Source: an uncultured Christensenella sp.
GTDB taxonomy: Bacteria; Bacillota; Clostridia; Christensenellales; Pumilibacteraceae
Assembly: GCA_910577945.1 (NCBI GenBank)
Contig: CAJTNI010000009.1
Coordinates: forward strand, 1-64,000
Direction: 5' to 3'
Length of the DNA: 64,000 nucleotides
The position numbers and the translations under genes are program-made. How positions within the stretch are numbered: position 1 is the stretch's first letter; every line of letters starts with the position of its first letter. Shown piece after piece: positions 40,429 through 49,127 of this stretch. Below the pieces are notes generated by a model, which was given only the letters and a program-made list of their open reading frames with translations, ran no database searches and was not told where the DNA came from.

Positions 40429-40838
40429 GACCGGAACACATAATCATAATAGTGTCCGCGCTCGGCGGACTTATAGGCGGCATGGGCATGGGCGGCGGCA
40501 CGCTGCTTATTCCGCTTCTCACGCTGTGCGCGGGCGTCGAGCAGCATTTGGCGCAGGCGATAAACCTAATCGCGTTCGTGCCCATGTCGATTATTGCCGT
40601 TTGTATACACAAAAAGAACGGTTACGTGTGCTTTAAGCCCGCCGCGCCCATTGCGACAATCGCGCTCGTCGGCGCGGTATGCGGCAGCTTCGCCGCCAAA
40701 TACGCTAAGGGATACTTGCTGCGCGCATGCTTCGGCGCGTTCCTCGTCGCGCTCGGCGTCGTGCAAATGTACAAGGTGATTTCGGCGGCGGTCAAAAAAC
40801 ACAGACAGGCGCGCAATGCGGCGTATTCGCCCGAATAA
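40425..40838 (+). CDS. TSUP/TauE-SafE-type transporter, half-size subunit 2
   Basis: 137 residues with about four transmembrane helices. It repeats the half-transporter pattern: GGLIGGMGMGGGTLLIPLL near the start and AFLVALGVVQMYKVI near the end, then a basic tail. ATGA overlap with subunit 1 shows coupled translation. The transported anion is unknown. Confidence 0.82.
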   Translation: MRPEHIIIIVSALGGLIGGMGMGGGTLLIPLLTLCAGVEQHLAQAINLIAFVPMSIIAVCIHKKNGYVCFKPAAPIATIALVGAVCGSFAAKYAKGYLLRACFGAFLVALGVVQMYKVISAAVKKHRQARNAAYSPE

Positions 40839-40879
40839 TTTTTTCCGAATAAAAAATATGTAGAAATTTCGTAAACGCC

Positions 40880-40908
40880 TTTACAAATGCGTATATTGTT
40901 GATATAAT
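40880..40908 (+). promoter_or_regulatory. Promoter of the rnf operon
   Basis: TTTACA (40880-40885), 17 bp, TATAAT (40903-40908). Confidence 0.78.
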
Positions 40909-40924
40909 ATCTTTGAAAAACAAG

Positions 40925-40943
40925 ACATGAAAAATATTCATGT
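40925..40943 (+). promoter_or_regulatory. Dyad in the rnf leader, candidate operator
   Basis: ACATGAA (40925-40931) and TTCATGT (40937-40943) with a 5-bp centre lie just after the expected transcription start and just before the GAAAGGA ribosome site. It may bind a repressor or fold in the RNA. Confidence 0.4.
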
Positions 40944-40961
40944 TTGTCGAAAGGACGCATT

Positions 40962-42257
40962 TTGGAAGTAAAAACGTTTAAAAAGGGAATGCGCGTTCCG
41001 CACAACAAGCATGCGGGCGCGGGCGCGCTTGCCGATTGTCCCGCGCCGAGCACGGTGTATATTCCGCTCGCTCAGCACATAGGCAAGCCCGCGACGGCGG
41101 CGGTCGAGCCGGGCGCGAGAGTGCGCGCGGGCACAAGGATAGGCGCGGCGGACGGCTTCGTGTCGGCGGATATATTTTCGTCGGTGTCGGGTACGGTCAA
41201 GGCGATAGCTAAGCGCCGAACGCCTACGGGCAGCTGCAATCACGTCGTTATCGAAAACGACGGGCTGTACGAAACCGAGTCGTTGCCCAAGCTTGTCGAC
41301 CGTTCGCGGGAGAGCCTGCTTGCGCGCATTAAGGACGCGGGGCTTGTGGGCATGGGCGGCGCGGGATTTCCGTCGCACGTCAAGTACGCGCCCAAGACGC
41401 TCGTCGATACGTTTATAATAAACGCCGCCGAGTGCGAGCCTTACATAACCTGCGATTACCGTTTGCTTGTGGAATGCACGCGTGAGACGCTTTGCGGCGC
41501 GAAAATGCTGGCGGACGTGCTCGGCGTGCCGCGGTTTTACGTGGGCGTCGAGGATAACAAGCCCGACGCGATAAACGCTCTCGTTCGCGTTGCCGCGGAG
41601 AATAATATTCCCGCGGATATAATCGCGCTCAAAAGCAAATATCCGCAGGGCGCGGAAAAACAGCTCATTTACGCCGTTACGGGCAGAAAAGTGCCCGTCG
41701 GAAAGCTGCCCGCCGACGTGGGCGTGGTCGTGGGCAACGTGCATACGGCGTTTTCGCTGTTCGACGCTGTGGAAAACGACACGCCGCTGTATCGCCGCGC
41801 GCTTACGGTATGCGGCGGGAGCGCGGTCAAGCCGTCCAACCTGTGGGTGCGCACGGGCACGACCTACGCCGACTGCGTCGATTTTTGCGGCGGCATAGAC
41901 GACGGGTGCGTAAAGATGATTTCGGGCGGGCCGATGATGGGGTTTGCGCTTGACTCGCTCGATTATTCGGTGACGAAAACGTCGGGGTCGATATTGCTTT
42001 TGAGCGGGACGGAGGCGAACACGTTGCAGCCGTCTGCGTGCATAAATTGCGCCAAGTGCGCAAAGGCGTGCCCCATGAATCTGATGCCCATGTATATCGA
42101 CGCGTACACGCTGCGCGGCGACTATGCGTCTGCCAAACGGTTCGGCGCGCTCAATTGCATAGAATGCGGATGCTGCGCGTATACGTGCCCCGCAAAACGT
42201 CCTATTGTGCAGTCCGTAAAGCTGTGTAAACGCAAAATCAGGGAGCTTGGACTATGA
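40962..42257 (+). CDS. rnfC: Rnf complex subunit C
   Basis: 431 residues. NADH-oxidising peripheral subunit of the ion-pumping ferredoxin:NAD+ oxidoreductase. It begins with the typical TFKKGMRVPHNKH, has GLVGMGGAGFPSHVK (nucleotide/FMN site), a Y-I-T-C-D region, and two [4Fe-4S] motifs, CINCAKCAKACP and CIECGCCAYTCP. The start is TTG at 40962, 6 bp after GAAAGGA (40949-40955); the resulting N-terminus MEVKTFKKG matches the family. ATGA overlap with rnfD. Confidence 0.95.
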   Translation: MEVKTFKKGMRVPHNKHAGAGALADCPAPSTVYIPLAQHIGKPATAAVEPGARVRAGTRIGAADGFVSADIFSSVSGTVKAIAKRRTPTGSCNHVVIENDGLYETESLPKLVDRSRESLLARIKDAGLVGMGGAGFPSHVKYAPKTLVDTFIINAAECEPYITCDYRLLVECTRETLCGAKMLADVLGVPRFYVGVEDNKPDAINALVRVAAENNIPADIIALKSKYPQGAEKQLIYAVTGRKVPVGKLPADVGVVVGNVHTAFSLFDAVENDTPLYRRALTVCGGSAVKPSNLWVRTGTTYADCVDFCGGIDDGCVKMISGGPMMGFALDSLDYSVTKTSGSILLLSGTEANTLQPSACINCAKCAKACPMNLMPMYIDAYTLRGDYASAKRFGALNCIECGCCAYTCPAKRPIVQSVKLCKRKIRELGL

Positions 42258-43357
42258 AAACGGTATCCGCATCTCCGCATATAGCGTCCAAAAACTCGAC
42301 GCGCCGAATAATGATAGACGTTTTGATTGCGCTGTGCCCGTGCGTGATTGCGGCTTGCGTGTTTTACGGCTATCACGTTGTAATCAATCTCGTCGTGTGT
42401 CTTGCGTTTTGCTTCGGCGCGGAACTGCTATACAATTTGATTATCGGTAAAAAATGGAACGCCGAGGGCGTAAAGAACGCAAGCGTAAAGGATTTGTCGT
42501 TCGCCGTCACGGCGGTAATACTGACGCTCAATTTGCCCGCGGTCATGCCCGTATCCAAGTGGGGTATGACCGCCGTCGGCAAGAACGGCAGCGTAGTTTT
42601 CAGCTTCGACACCGTCGTGCTGTGCGCGCTCGCCTCGATATTTGCTATTATGCTCGTAAAAATGCTGTTCGGCGGCATAGGCAAGAACTTTGCCAACCCC
42701 GCATGCACGGGCAGAATTTTTCTGTTTATCGCGTTCGGCGGCGCTGGCGCGTTCGGTCTTACAAGCTCGCTGTTCGGCAGCGGCATGGCGGCGACGGGCG
42801 CGACCTGGCTGGGCAAGCGCACGTCGGTAACGGGCGCAATGCTGCTCGACATGTTTTTGGGCAACGTCGCGACGGCTGCCGTCGGCGAAACGTGCGTAAT
42901 CGCGATACTTGCGGGATACGTGTATTTGTCGGCGCGCAAAGTGATAGACCCGCGCGTGCCGCTCATGGTTATCGGCTCGCTGGCGCTGTTCGCGTTTTTG
43001 TTCGACGTAGTTCCGTCGGGCGCGCGCGGCATAAGCATGCTGTACGAAACGCTAGCGCACGTGCTGTCGGGCGGATTGCTGTTCGGCGCGGTGTTCATGG
43101 CAACCGATTACGCGACTACGCCCAATACCTTTGCGGGCTCGGTCATATTTGCGGTGGGCGTCGGGCTTATAACCGCGCTAATACGCGCGTTCGGCGCTTT
43201 CCCCGAGGGCTTTTCGTTCGCGCTGCTCGTCATGAACATAGCGACGCCGCTTATTGACAAATACGTAGTGCCCAAGCCGTTCGGTTACGTAAAGCCGATT
43301 AAGCAAAAAAAGCGGCGCGGCAAGGGCGGCGAAAAGGCGGTGAGCGGAAATGAGTAA
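42254..43357 (+). CDS. rnfD: Rnf complex subunit D
   Basis: 367 residues, about nine transmembrane helices. Integral subunit with a covalently bound FMN. SPHIASKNSTRRIM at the start is typical; the candidate FMN-bearing threonine is in AATGATWLGKR near residue 178. FANPACTGRIF and TDYATTPNTFAGSVIF are conserved. It overlaps rnfG by 8 bp. Confidence 0.94.
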   Translation: MKTVSASPHIASKNSTRRIMIDVLIALCPCVIAACVFYGYHVVINLVVCLAFCFGAELLYNLIIGKKWNAEGVKNASVKDLSFAVTAVILTLNLPAVMPVSKWGMTAVGKNGSVVFSFDTVVLCALASIFAIMLVKMLFGGIGKNFANPACTGRIFLFIAFGGAGAFGLTSSLFGSGMAATGATWLGKRTSVTGAMLLDMFLGNVATAAVGETCVIAILAGYVYLSARKVIDPRVPLMVIGSLALFAFLFDVVPSGARGISMLYETLAHVLSGGLLFGAVFMATDYATTPNTFAGSVIFAVGVGLITALIRAFGAFPEGFSFALLVMNIATPLIDKYVVPKPFGYVKPIKQKKRRGKGGEKAVSGNE

Positions 43358-43997
43358 ATCGGTTGTGAGAGCGTTGAAGTCGATGACCGTGCTGCTGTGC
43401 ATTGCGGCGGTGTGCGTTACGGTTTTGACGGTGTGCAATATGTTTTTCCCCAAATATATGCCGTCGTTGGACGCTGCGACGGCAAACCTTATCAACGGCA
43501 TTTGTTCGACGGGCAAGGATAGTCAAACGGCGTTCGACGACGGTTATATCGTCATGCTGCAAGAGAGCGAACACGGAGTTACGCTCGCCGACTTTAACAA
43601 AACGAACAAGAGCTCGAAGGCGGAGGTGCTCGCGGTGTACGGCGAGCCGCGCGGCGAAAACACGGGCGCGTACATAATCGAGAGTAAGTCCGCGGGACGC
43701 GACGGCGACGTGATAATACTCACGGCGTATGCCGACGGAAAAATCATAGGCGCTACTGTGAAAAAGCAGGGCGAAAGCTATTGGCAAAAGCTGCCCGCCG
43801 ACCTTTTCGACAAGCTCGAAGGCGTGAGCGGCGAGGTCGATATGAACGGGCTTATCGGCAAGACGGGCGCGACGCTGTCGCTCAACGCGATAGACCGCGC
43901 CGTCAATCTATCCAATAAGTTCGCGCTCGACTACATGACGGGAATACGCGACGCGATTTCCAAAAAATCGTCGGCGTCGCTCGGGGGTGGTAAATGA
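43350..43997 (+). CDS. rnfG: Rnf complex subunit G
   Basis: 215 residues. One N-terminal transmembrane helix, then an extracytoplasmic FMN-binding domain. The flavinylation site reads GKTGATLSLNAIDRAV (S/T-G-A-T-x-S/T, threonine about residue 173), the target of ApbE. ApbE is encoded at 15771. It overlaps rnfE by ATGA. Confidence 0.94.
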   Translation: MSKSVVRALKSMTVLLCIAAVCVTVLTVCNMFFPKYMPSLDAATANLINGICSTGKDSQTAFDDGYIVMLQESEHGVTLADFNKTNKSSKAEVLAVYGEPRGENTGAYIIESKSAGRDGDVIILTAYADGKIIGATVKKQGESYWQKLPADLFDKLEGVSGEVDMNGLIGKTGATLSLNAIDRAVNLSNKFALDYMTGIRDAISKKSSASLGGGK

Positions 43998-44602
43998 CAA
44001 GAGAGGAATTCAAAAGAACCGCGCTCGGCGGGCTTACGAACAACCCCGTGTTTGTGTTGGTGTTGGGCATGTGCCCCACGATTGCCAAGTCGGACAATGT
44101 TATAAACGCGGTTTCGCTCGGCTTGTGCACGGCGTTCGTATTGATATTTTCCAACGTGATAATTTCCGCGTTGCGCAAGGTCATACCCGACAAGGTGCAT
44201 TTGCCCGCATACATAATCGTCATTGCGTCGTTGGTCACGTTCGTGCAAATGGTGGTGTCGTCGTTCCTGCCGTCGCTCAACGACAGCATCGGCGCGTTTA
44301 TTTCGCTGATTACGGTAAACTGCATTATTCTCGGGCGCGCGGAGGCGTTCGCGGGCAAGAACAAGGTGTTGCCGTCGCTTATCGACGGGGTGTCTATGGG
44401 CTTGGGCTTTATCGCGGCGATAACGCTTTTGGGCGCGGTGCGCGAGCTGTTGACGCTCGCGTTCGGCAGCGGATTTTTCGACACGACAATGGGCGGATTT
44501 ATAGTGCTCGGGCTTGTAATGGCGGCATTCAACGCCGTGTACGGGTACGTAAAGGACGTTAAACGCCGCAAAACGGCGTTAATCGAGCGAGAGGCTGCAT
44601 AA
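43994..44602 (+). CDS. rnfE: Rnf complex subunit E
   Basis: 202 residues, six transmembrane helices. NPVFVLVLGMCPTIA at the start, the mid-segment ITVNCIILGRAEAFA and DGVSMGLGFIAAI identify RnfE. It forms with RnfA the inverted membrane pair around a [2Fe-2S] cluster. The downstream gap of 57 bp to rnfA holds a 15-codon ORF (44603-44650), probably meaningless. Confidence 0.94.
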   Translation: MTREEFKRTALGGLTNNPVFVLVLGMCPTIAKSDNVINAVSLGLCTAFVLIFSNVIISALRKVIPDKVHLPAYIIVIASLVTFVQMVVSSFLPSLNDSIGAFISLITVNCIILGRAEAFAGKNKVLPSLIDGVSMGLGFIAAITLLGAVRELLTLAFGSGFFDTTMGGFIVLGLVMAAFNAVYGYVKDVKRRKTALIEREAA

Positions 44603-44659
44603 ATGGCAGTTGTCTTTCAAACCGCTTGCCGATACGATAGGAGGGCATAAGCCGTAAAT

Positions 44660-45250
44660 ATGGATTACTTTCTCGCGGTAGTTTCGATAGTTATTTCGGG
44701 CATATTGACTAACAACGTCGTGCTCAATCAGAGCATAGGCATGTGCCCGTTTTTGGGCGTGAGCAAAAAGACGCAGTCTGCGATTGGCATGGGGCTTGCC
44801 GTCACGTTCGTCATAACGATAGCGTCGTGCGTGTGCTGGGTCATATATACGTTTGTGCTCGACGCGCTGTCCATCGGATATTTGAGCACTATTACGTTTA
44901 TATTGGTTATAGCGTCGCTCGTGCAGCTTTTGGACATAGTGCTCAAAAAGCTTTCGCCCGCGCTGTACAGCTCGCTCGGCGTTTATCTCGCGCTTATCAC
45001 GACCAACTGCGCGGTGCTCGGCACGGCAAACGCGGTCATTTCGCAAGGTCTGGACTTTTTCCAAACGCTTATTACGGGTATTTCGATAGGCGTGGGCTTC
45101 ACCGTGGCGCTCATACTCATGGCGGGCATACGCGAAAAGCAAACGCTGTACGACGTGCCGCGCCCGTTTGCGGGTTTCCCGATTGCGCTTGTCACGGCGG
45201 GAATTATGGCTATGGCTTTCTACGGCTTTATGGGCTTATCCTTTACTTAA
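44660..45250 (+). CDS. rnfA: Rnf complex subunit A
   Basis: 196 residues, six transmembrane helices. NNVVLNQSIGMCPFLGVSKK near residue 15 and LALITTNCAVLGTAN near 110 are the conserved cysteine-bearing loops that hold the intramembrane [2Fe-2S] cluster with RnfE. A GGAGGG site lies 15 bp before the ATG, rather far. Confidence 0.95.
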   Translation: MDYFLAVVSIVISGILTNNVVLNQSIGMCPFLGVSKKTQSAIGMGLAVTFVITIASCVCWVIYTFVLDALSIGYLSTITFILVIASLVQLLDIVLKKLSPALYSSLGVYLALITTNCAVLGTANAVISQGLDFFQTLITGISIGVGFTVALILMAGIREKQTLYDVPRPFAGFPIALVTAGIMAMAFYGFMGLSFT

Positions 45251-45265
45251 TCGAGGTACGAAGCA

Positions 45266-46135
45266 ATGGAAATATTTTTGAATATAGTAGTGCCCGTGTT
45301 GATTGTGGCGGCGCTTGCCGCATTGTTTGCGTTTTGTCTGTCGTTTCTCGGCGATAAACTCGCCGTCGAGCGCGACCCGAGGATAGACGATATAGAGCGC
45401 AACCTTTCGGGCGCGAACTGCGGCGGCTGCGGATATGCGGGGTGCTCGCAGTTTGCCGAGGCGCTGTTCAAGGGCGAGGCGGATTTGTCGCGTTGCAATC
45501 CCACGCCGCCCGAAAACAAAAAGAACATAGCCAAAATTTTGGGCATGTCGGCGTTCGAGAGCGAGGCGACCGTCGCCGTCGTGCACTGCGCGGGCGGCAA
45601 CCGCGCCGCGGACAAATACGATTATCAGGGCTTCGGCGATTGCCAAAGCGCGGAAATACTCGCGGGCGGCAGCAAGGCGTGCGAATACGGGTGCATGGGT
45701 ATGTGCTCGTGCGTGCACGTGTGCAAGAACGACAGCATAGCCATATGCAAGGACACGGGCGCGTCGAAGGTCGATTACGATAAATGCACATCGTGCGGCG
45801 CGTGCGTAAAGGCGTGCCCAAAAAAGCTAATCGGCAGAATACCCAAATCCGCCAAGGTGTACATAGCCTGCTCCAACACAACCAAGGGCAAAGAGGTGAC
45901 GGCGGTGTGCAAGGTGGGGTGCATAGCGTGCGGCAAGTGCGAGCGCGGTTGTCCTACGGGCGCGATTAAGCTTGCCAACAACCTCGCGGCGATTGATTAT
46001 ACCAAGTGCATAGGCTGTATGAAATGTGCCGCCGAATGCCCGCGCAAGTGCATTTTGCCTATGGGCGAGGGCATAGCGCTGCTCGATAGAATAAACGCCG
46101 ACAAAGCGGCGGCAAAAAAAGCCGCGTCGGCGTAG
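45266..46135 (+). CDS. rnfB: Rnf complex subunit B
   Basis: 289 residues. Ferredoxin-accepting subunit. One N-terminal transmembrane helix, then the [4Fe-4S] domain NCGGCGYAGCSQFAEAL, a central GCMGMCSCVHVCKND cysteine-rich part and three ferredoxin-like clusters: CTSCGACVKACP, CIACGKCERGCP and CIGCMKCAAECP. Its length fits clostridial RnfB forms. A short AAAAAAGCC-rich tail ends it. Last gene of the rnf operon. Confidence 0.95.
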   Translation: MEIFLNIVVPVLIVAALAALFAFCLSFLGDKLAVERDPRIDDIERNLSGANCGGCGYAGCSQFAEALFKGEADLSRCNPTPPENKKNIAKILGMSAFESEATVAVVHCAGGNRAADKYDYQGFGDCQSAEILAGGSKACEYGCMGMCSCVHVCKNDSIAICKDTGASKVDYDKCTSCGACVKACPKKLIGRIPKSAKVYIACSNTTKGKEVTAVCKVGCIACGKCERGCPTGAIKLANNLAAIDYTKCIGCMKCAAECPRKCILPMGEGIALLDRINADKAAAKKAASA

Positions 46136-46177
46136 TCGCGTTATTCGCAAACAAGCAAAGCGATAGACGGGGAAAAT

Positions 46178-46531
46178 ATGTACAGCTACGAAATTCCGAA
46201 AAGAATTGGGTATCCCAGAACTGTTTTTTACGACGACGGCGTTGTTTTCTACTACAAGGACGGACGCGAAATCGGCGTAAAAGCAAGCGATATCGAGAGA
46301 ATAAGCTATGTAAAGCCGAGCTTGATAAATTATATCGGCGCCGTATTATCGCTCATGTTTTGCGGCACGGGCGAACAACCGGGGCGAATGGAAATATTCT
46401 TGCACGATAGCGTAAACGGCTCGTTACTTAATCGAGCAGATAATCGCAAGCTGTATTTGGTAAAAATCGCGGAAAAGCATATCTATAAGCTTCCCGAGTT
46501 TTTCAAGCGGAAAATGGGACTGTACGATTGA
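46178..46531 (+). CDS. Hypothetical protein, 117 residues (PH-like?)
   Basis: Not recognised. The start GYPRTVFYDDGVVFYYKDG followed by KASDIERISYVKP suggests a bacterial pleckstrin-homology-like strand pattern, with a hydrophobic stretch INYIGAVLSLMFCGTG in the middle. GGGGA at 46168-46172 precedes the ATG. It may be read through from rnfB (42-bp gap), but it is not part of known Rnf complexes. Base composition turns more AT-rich here. Confidence 0.55.
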   Translation: MYSYEIPKRIGYPRTVFYDDGVVFYYKDGREIGVKASDIERISYVKPSLINYIGAVLSLMFCGTGEQPGRMEIFLHDSVNGSLLNRADNRKLYLVKIAEKHIYKLPEFFKRKMGLYD

Positions 46532-46705
46532 TTAGACGCCATAAAAAACGCGTCCGCGAATTGCCGTAGTTCCGATAGGGAACTTAATAAGACGCAAATA
46601 AAAAGATTTAGGCATTAGCGTTAGGCTATGCCTATTCTGTACTTTTTTCGTGGTCGTAGCTCGGTGAGATATTGATATTTTTATATATTACGTAAATCCA
46701 ATCGG

Positions 46706-46734
46706 TTGCGTTCTTTCATTTTTCGTGCTATAAT
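46706..46734 (+). promoter_or_regulatory. Promoter of the rhomboid gene
   Basis: TTGCGT (46706-46711), 17 bp, TATAAT (46729-46734). Confidence 0.72.
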
Positions 46735-46772
46735 TACCGTACGATAAACAGTATTTACGGCAGGAACAATAA

Positions 46773-47546
46773 ATGAAAAAGAAAGTTGATTTTAAAAAAC
46801 TTATTACATTTACAAACGTATTATCTGTTATATTGATAATTATGTATTTATTAGATTGCTATTTGCCGTTGCCCGAAGGGTACACAGGGTATACGTCCTG
46901 GAATAGCGATAGCTCATCAGTGTTAAATTACATTTTCGGTAGTTGCGGGGGATTACTTTCAAATTCTTTGGCTATGGGCGCAATAGTTGATCCAAGCGGA
47001 ACTCAAATTTACAGGCATTTTACCCAAATGCTTTTACACGGCGGAATTTTGCATTTAATTGCTAATCTTGTCGGATTGTATTTTATCGGCAATTATACCG
47101 AAAAGCGTTTCGGTTGGTGGATGACCGCTGTGTTGTTCTTTTTGGTGGGATTTATCGAAAGCTTTATTACCGACCCACTGTACCTTGCAATGGCACCCGA
47201 TAAGGCGGATAAGATTGCCTCTAATATAAGCGTGGGCGCGTCGGGCGGAGTATACGGACTGATGGGCGCGTGTCTTGCGGCAGTATTTTTCGATTTGAAA
47301 AGCTTTAAACAAATAGGCATGCCTACAATCATAGTATCGGCGATATACGGTGTGCTTACAACCTACGTTGTAAGCTTTGGTTGGACGACGGTTTGTCATA
47401 ACGTAGCGTTGATTTTGGGTTTAATTATAGGCACCGCTATTATTCTTCCGTTCTTTCTGTTGAAAAAAGGGAAGTTTGCACCTGCAATGCAATTATCCGA
47501 ACAGTCGGAAACCGACCCCCAAGATGCAAAAAACAACAATCTATAA
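46773..47546 (+). CDS. Rhomboid-family intramembrane serine protease
   Basis: 257 residues, six or seven transmembrane helices. Motifs: RHFTQMLLHGGILHLIANL (about residue 80, the HxxxN region), VGASGGVYGLMGA (GxSG with catalytic serine, about residue 155) and the histidine helix VCHNVALILGLIIG (about residue 210). All three key residues are present, so it should be active; it cleaves membrane proteins within the bilayer. Substrates are unknown. The codon use is clearly more AT-rich than the surrounding genes, which suggests a different history. The start has GCAGGAA ahead of it. Confidence 0.88.
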   Translation: MKKKVDFKKLITFTNVLSVILIIMYLLDCYLPLPEGYTGYTSWNSDSSSVLNYIFGSCGGLLSNSLAMGAIVDPSGTQIYRHFTQMLLHGGILHLIANLVGLYFIGNYTEKRFGWWMTAVLFFLVGFIESFITDPLYLAMAPDKADKIASNISVGASGGVYGLMGACLAAVFFDLKSFKQIGMPTIIVSAIYGVLTTYVVSFGWTTVCHNVALILGLIIGTAIILPFFLLKKGKFAPAMQLSEQSETDPQDAKNNNL

Positions 47547-47591
47547 GTTCATAATATAAATTTCAATTTAGCGTTCTAATAGTTAGCAGTA

Positions 47592-47625
47592 AAACGCTCT
47601 CGAACATTTCGTTCGAGAGCGTTTG
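47592..47625. terminator. Long hairpin between the rhomboid and gdhA genes
   Basis: AAACGCTCTCGAAC and GTTCGAGAGCGTTT form a 14-bp perfect stem over a 5-nt loop. The T tracts are short, so termination is probable but not certain. It lies between convergent genes. Confidence 0.65.
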
Positions 47626-47732
47626 TCATCGCTTGAAAGTGCAATTATTAAAAATTCAGTTTTTTATTCCCTATGGGAATTGCGCTTTTTTCGCAGACGT
47701 GTTTTTTTAATGTGAATATCGAAACCGTGCGC

Positions 47733-49061
47733 TTACACGCCCTGTGCAATCATCGCTTGCGCTACCTTGATAAAGCCCGCGATGTTCGCGCCCGACACGT
47801 AATCGGCGGGCGAGGCGTATTTTTGCGCGGCGTCGGCGGCTTTGTCGAATATGCCCTTCATAATGCCTTTGAGCTTCGCGTCCACCTCGTCGAACGACCA
47901 GCCGAGCCGCAGCGAGTTTTGGCTCATTTCCAGCGCGGAAACTGCGACGCCGCCCGCGTTTGCCGCTTTTGCGGGCATAAACAGCGTTTTTGCGCTCCGG
48001 AACACGTTTATCGCGGCGGTGGTGGAGGGCATGTTCGCGCCCTCGCCGACGGCGATTACTTTGTTTTTGACGAGCTGCTTGGCGTCGTTTTCGTCAAGCT
48101 CGTTTTGCGTGGCGCAGGGCAGCGCGATATCGCATTTGACTTGCCACACCTTGCCGCCGTCGCTGAATCTCGCGCCCTTTACCGCGTCGGCGTATTCTCT
48201 TATGCGTCCGCGCTTGACCTCTTTTATTTCCTTTACGATATCGAGCTTTATGCCGTCGGGGTCGTACACCCAGCCCTTGGAGTCGGACATGGTGACGACC
48301 TTTGCGCCGAGCTGCTGCGCCTTTTGCGCGGCATAAATCGCCACGTTGCCCGAGCCCGATATTGCGACCGATTTGCCTTTAATGCCGTCGCCGTGCGCGT
48401 TAAGCATGTTTTCCACGATATACACCAAGCCGTAGCCTGTCGCCTCCGTGCGCGCGAGCGAGCCGCCGTAGGTGAGACCCTTGCCCGTGAGCACGCCCTC
48501 GTAAACGTTTTTGATGCGCTTGTACTGACCGTACATGTAGCCGATTTCTCTGCCGCCGACGCCTATGTCGCCCGCGGGCACGTCGGTGTCCGCGCCGATA
48601 TGGCGCGCCAGCTCGGTCATGAAGCTTTGGCAAAACTCGCGTATCTCGCGCTCCGACTTGCCCTTGGGGTCGAAATCCGAACCGCCTTTGCCGCCGCCGA
48701 TGGGCAAGCCCGTAAGCGAATTTTTGAAAATCTGCTCGAAGCCCAAGAATTTGATAATGGAAAGATTGACCGAGGGGTGGAGGCGAAGCCCGCCCTTGTA
48801 CGGTCCTATCGCATTGTTGAACTGAACACGAAAGCCTCGGTTAACTCGGATGTTGCCGTTGTCGTCCGTCCAGGGCACGCGGAATATGATTTGACGGTCG
48901 GGCTCGGTGATGCGCTCCAACACCGCGTTGTTTTTGTACGCGCAATCGCTTTCCACCACGGGCGCGATTGTGGTAAGCACCTCGTCCACTGCCTGCATAA
49001 ATTCGGGCTGACCCTCGTTGCGTGCGGCTACCGCCGCTCTTACTTCGCTGATGTAAGACAT
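47733..49061 (-). CDS. gdhA: Glutamate dehydrogenase (NADP-type length)
   Basis: 442 residues. Converts 2-oxoglutarate and ammonia to glutamate or the reverse. Motifs: VPWTDDNGNIRVNRGFRVQFN, GPYKGGLRLHPSVN, LPIGGGKGGSDFDPKGKSEREI with the catalytic lysine, DVPAGDIGVGGREIGYM, and the Rossmann region SVAISGSGNVAIYAAQKA. The N-terminal MSYISEVRAAVAARNEGQPEF is typical of the 445-residue hexameric enzymes. Start ATG with AAAGGAGA. The leader between promoter and ribosome site contains a terminator-like hairpin. Confidence 0.96.
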   Translation of the reverse strand: MSYISEVRAAVAARNEGQPEFMQAVDEVLTTIAPVVESDCAYKNNAVLERITEPDRQIIFRVPWTDDNGNIRVNRGFRVQFNNAIGPYKGGLRLHPSVNLSIIKFLGFEQIFKNSLTGLPIGGGKGGSDFDPKGKSEREIREFCQSFMTELARHIGADTDVPAGDIGVGGREIGYMYGQYKRIKNVYEGVLTGKGLTYGGSLARTEATGYGLVYIVENMLNAHGDGIKGKSVAISGSGNVAIYAAQKAQQLGAKVVTMSDSKGWVYDPDGIKLDIVKEIKEVKRGRIREYADAVKGARFSDGGKVWQVKCDIALPCATQNELDENDAKQLVKNKVIAVGEGANMPSTTAAINVFRSAKTLFMPAKAANAGGVAVSALEMSQNSLRLGWSFDEVDAKLKGIMKGIFDKAADAAQKYASPADYVSGANIAGFIKVAQAMIAQGV

Positions 49062-49080
49062 ACAATCTCCTTTAAAATAC

Positions 49081-49107
49081 AAAAACGCCGTGATTTCTCA
49101 CAGCGCC
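49081..49107 (-). terminator. Terminator-like hairpin in the gdhA leader (possible attenuator)
   Basis: On the minus strand, CGCTGTGA-GAAA-TCACGGCG (one G-U pair) is followed by TTTTTG. It lies between the predicted transcription start (about 49121) and the ribosome site (49067-49074). Confidence 0.55.
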
Positions 49108-49127
49108 TTTGCTTAATTTGCACGGTA

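Noticed and set aside
44603..44650. 15-codon ORF between rnfE and rnfA
   Set aside because: It starts directly after the rnfE stop without a ribosome site and has no conserved feature; probably chance.
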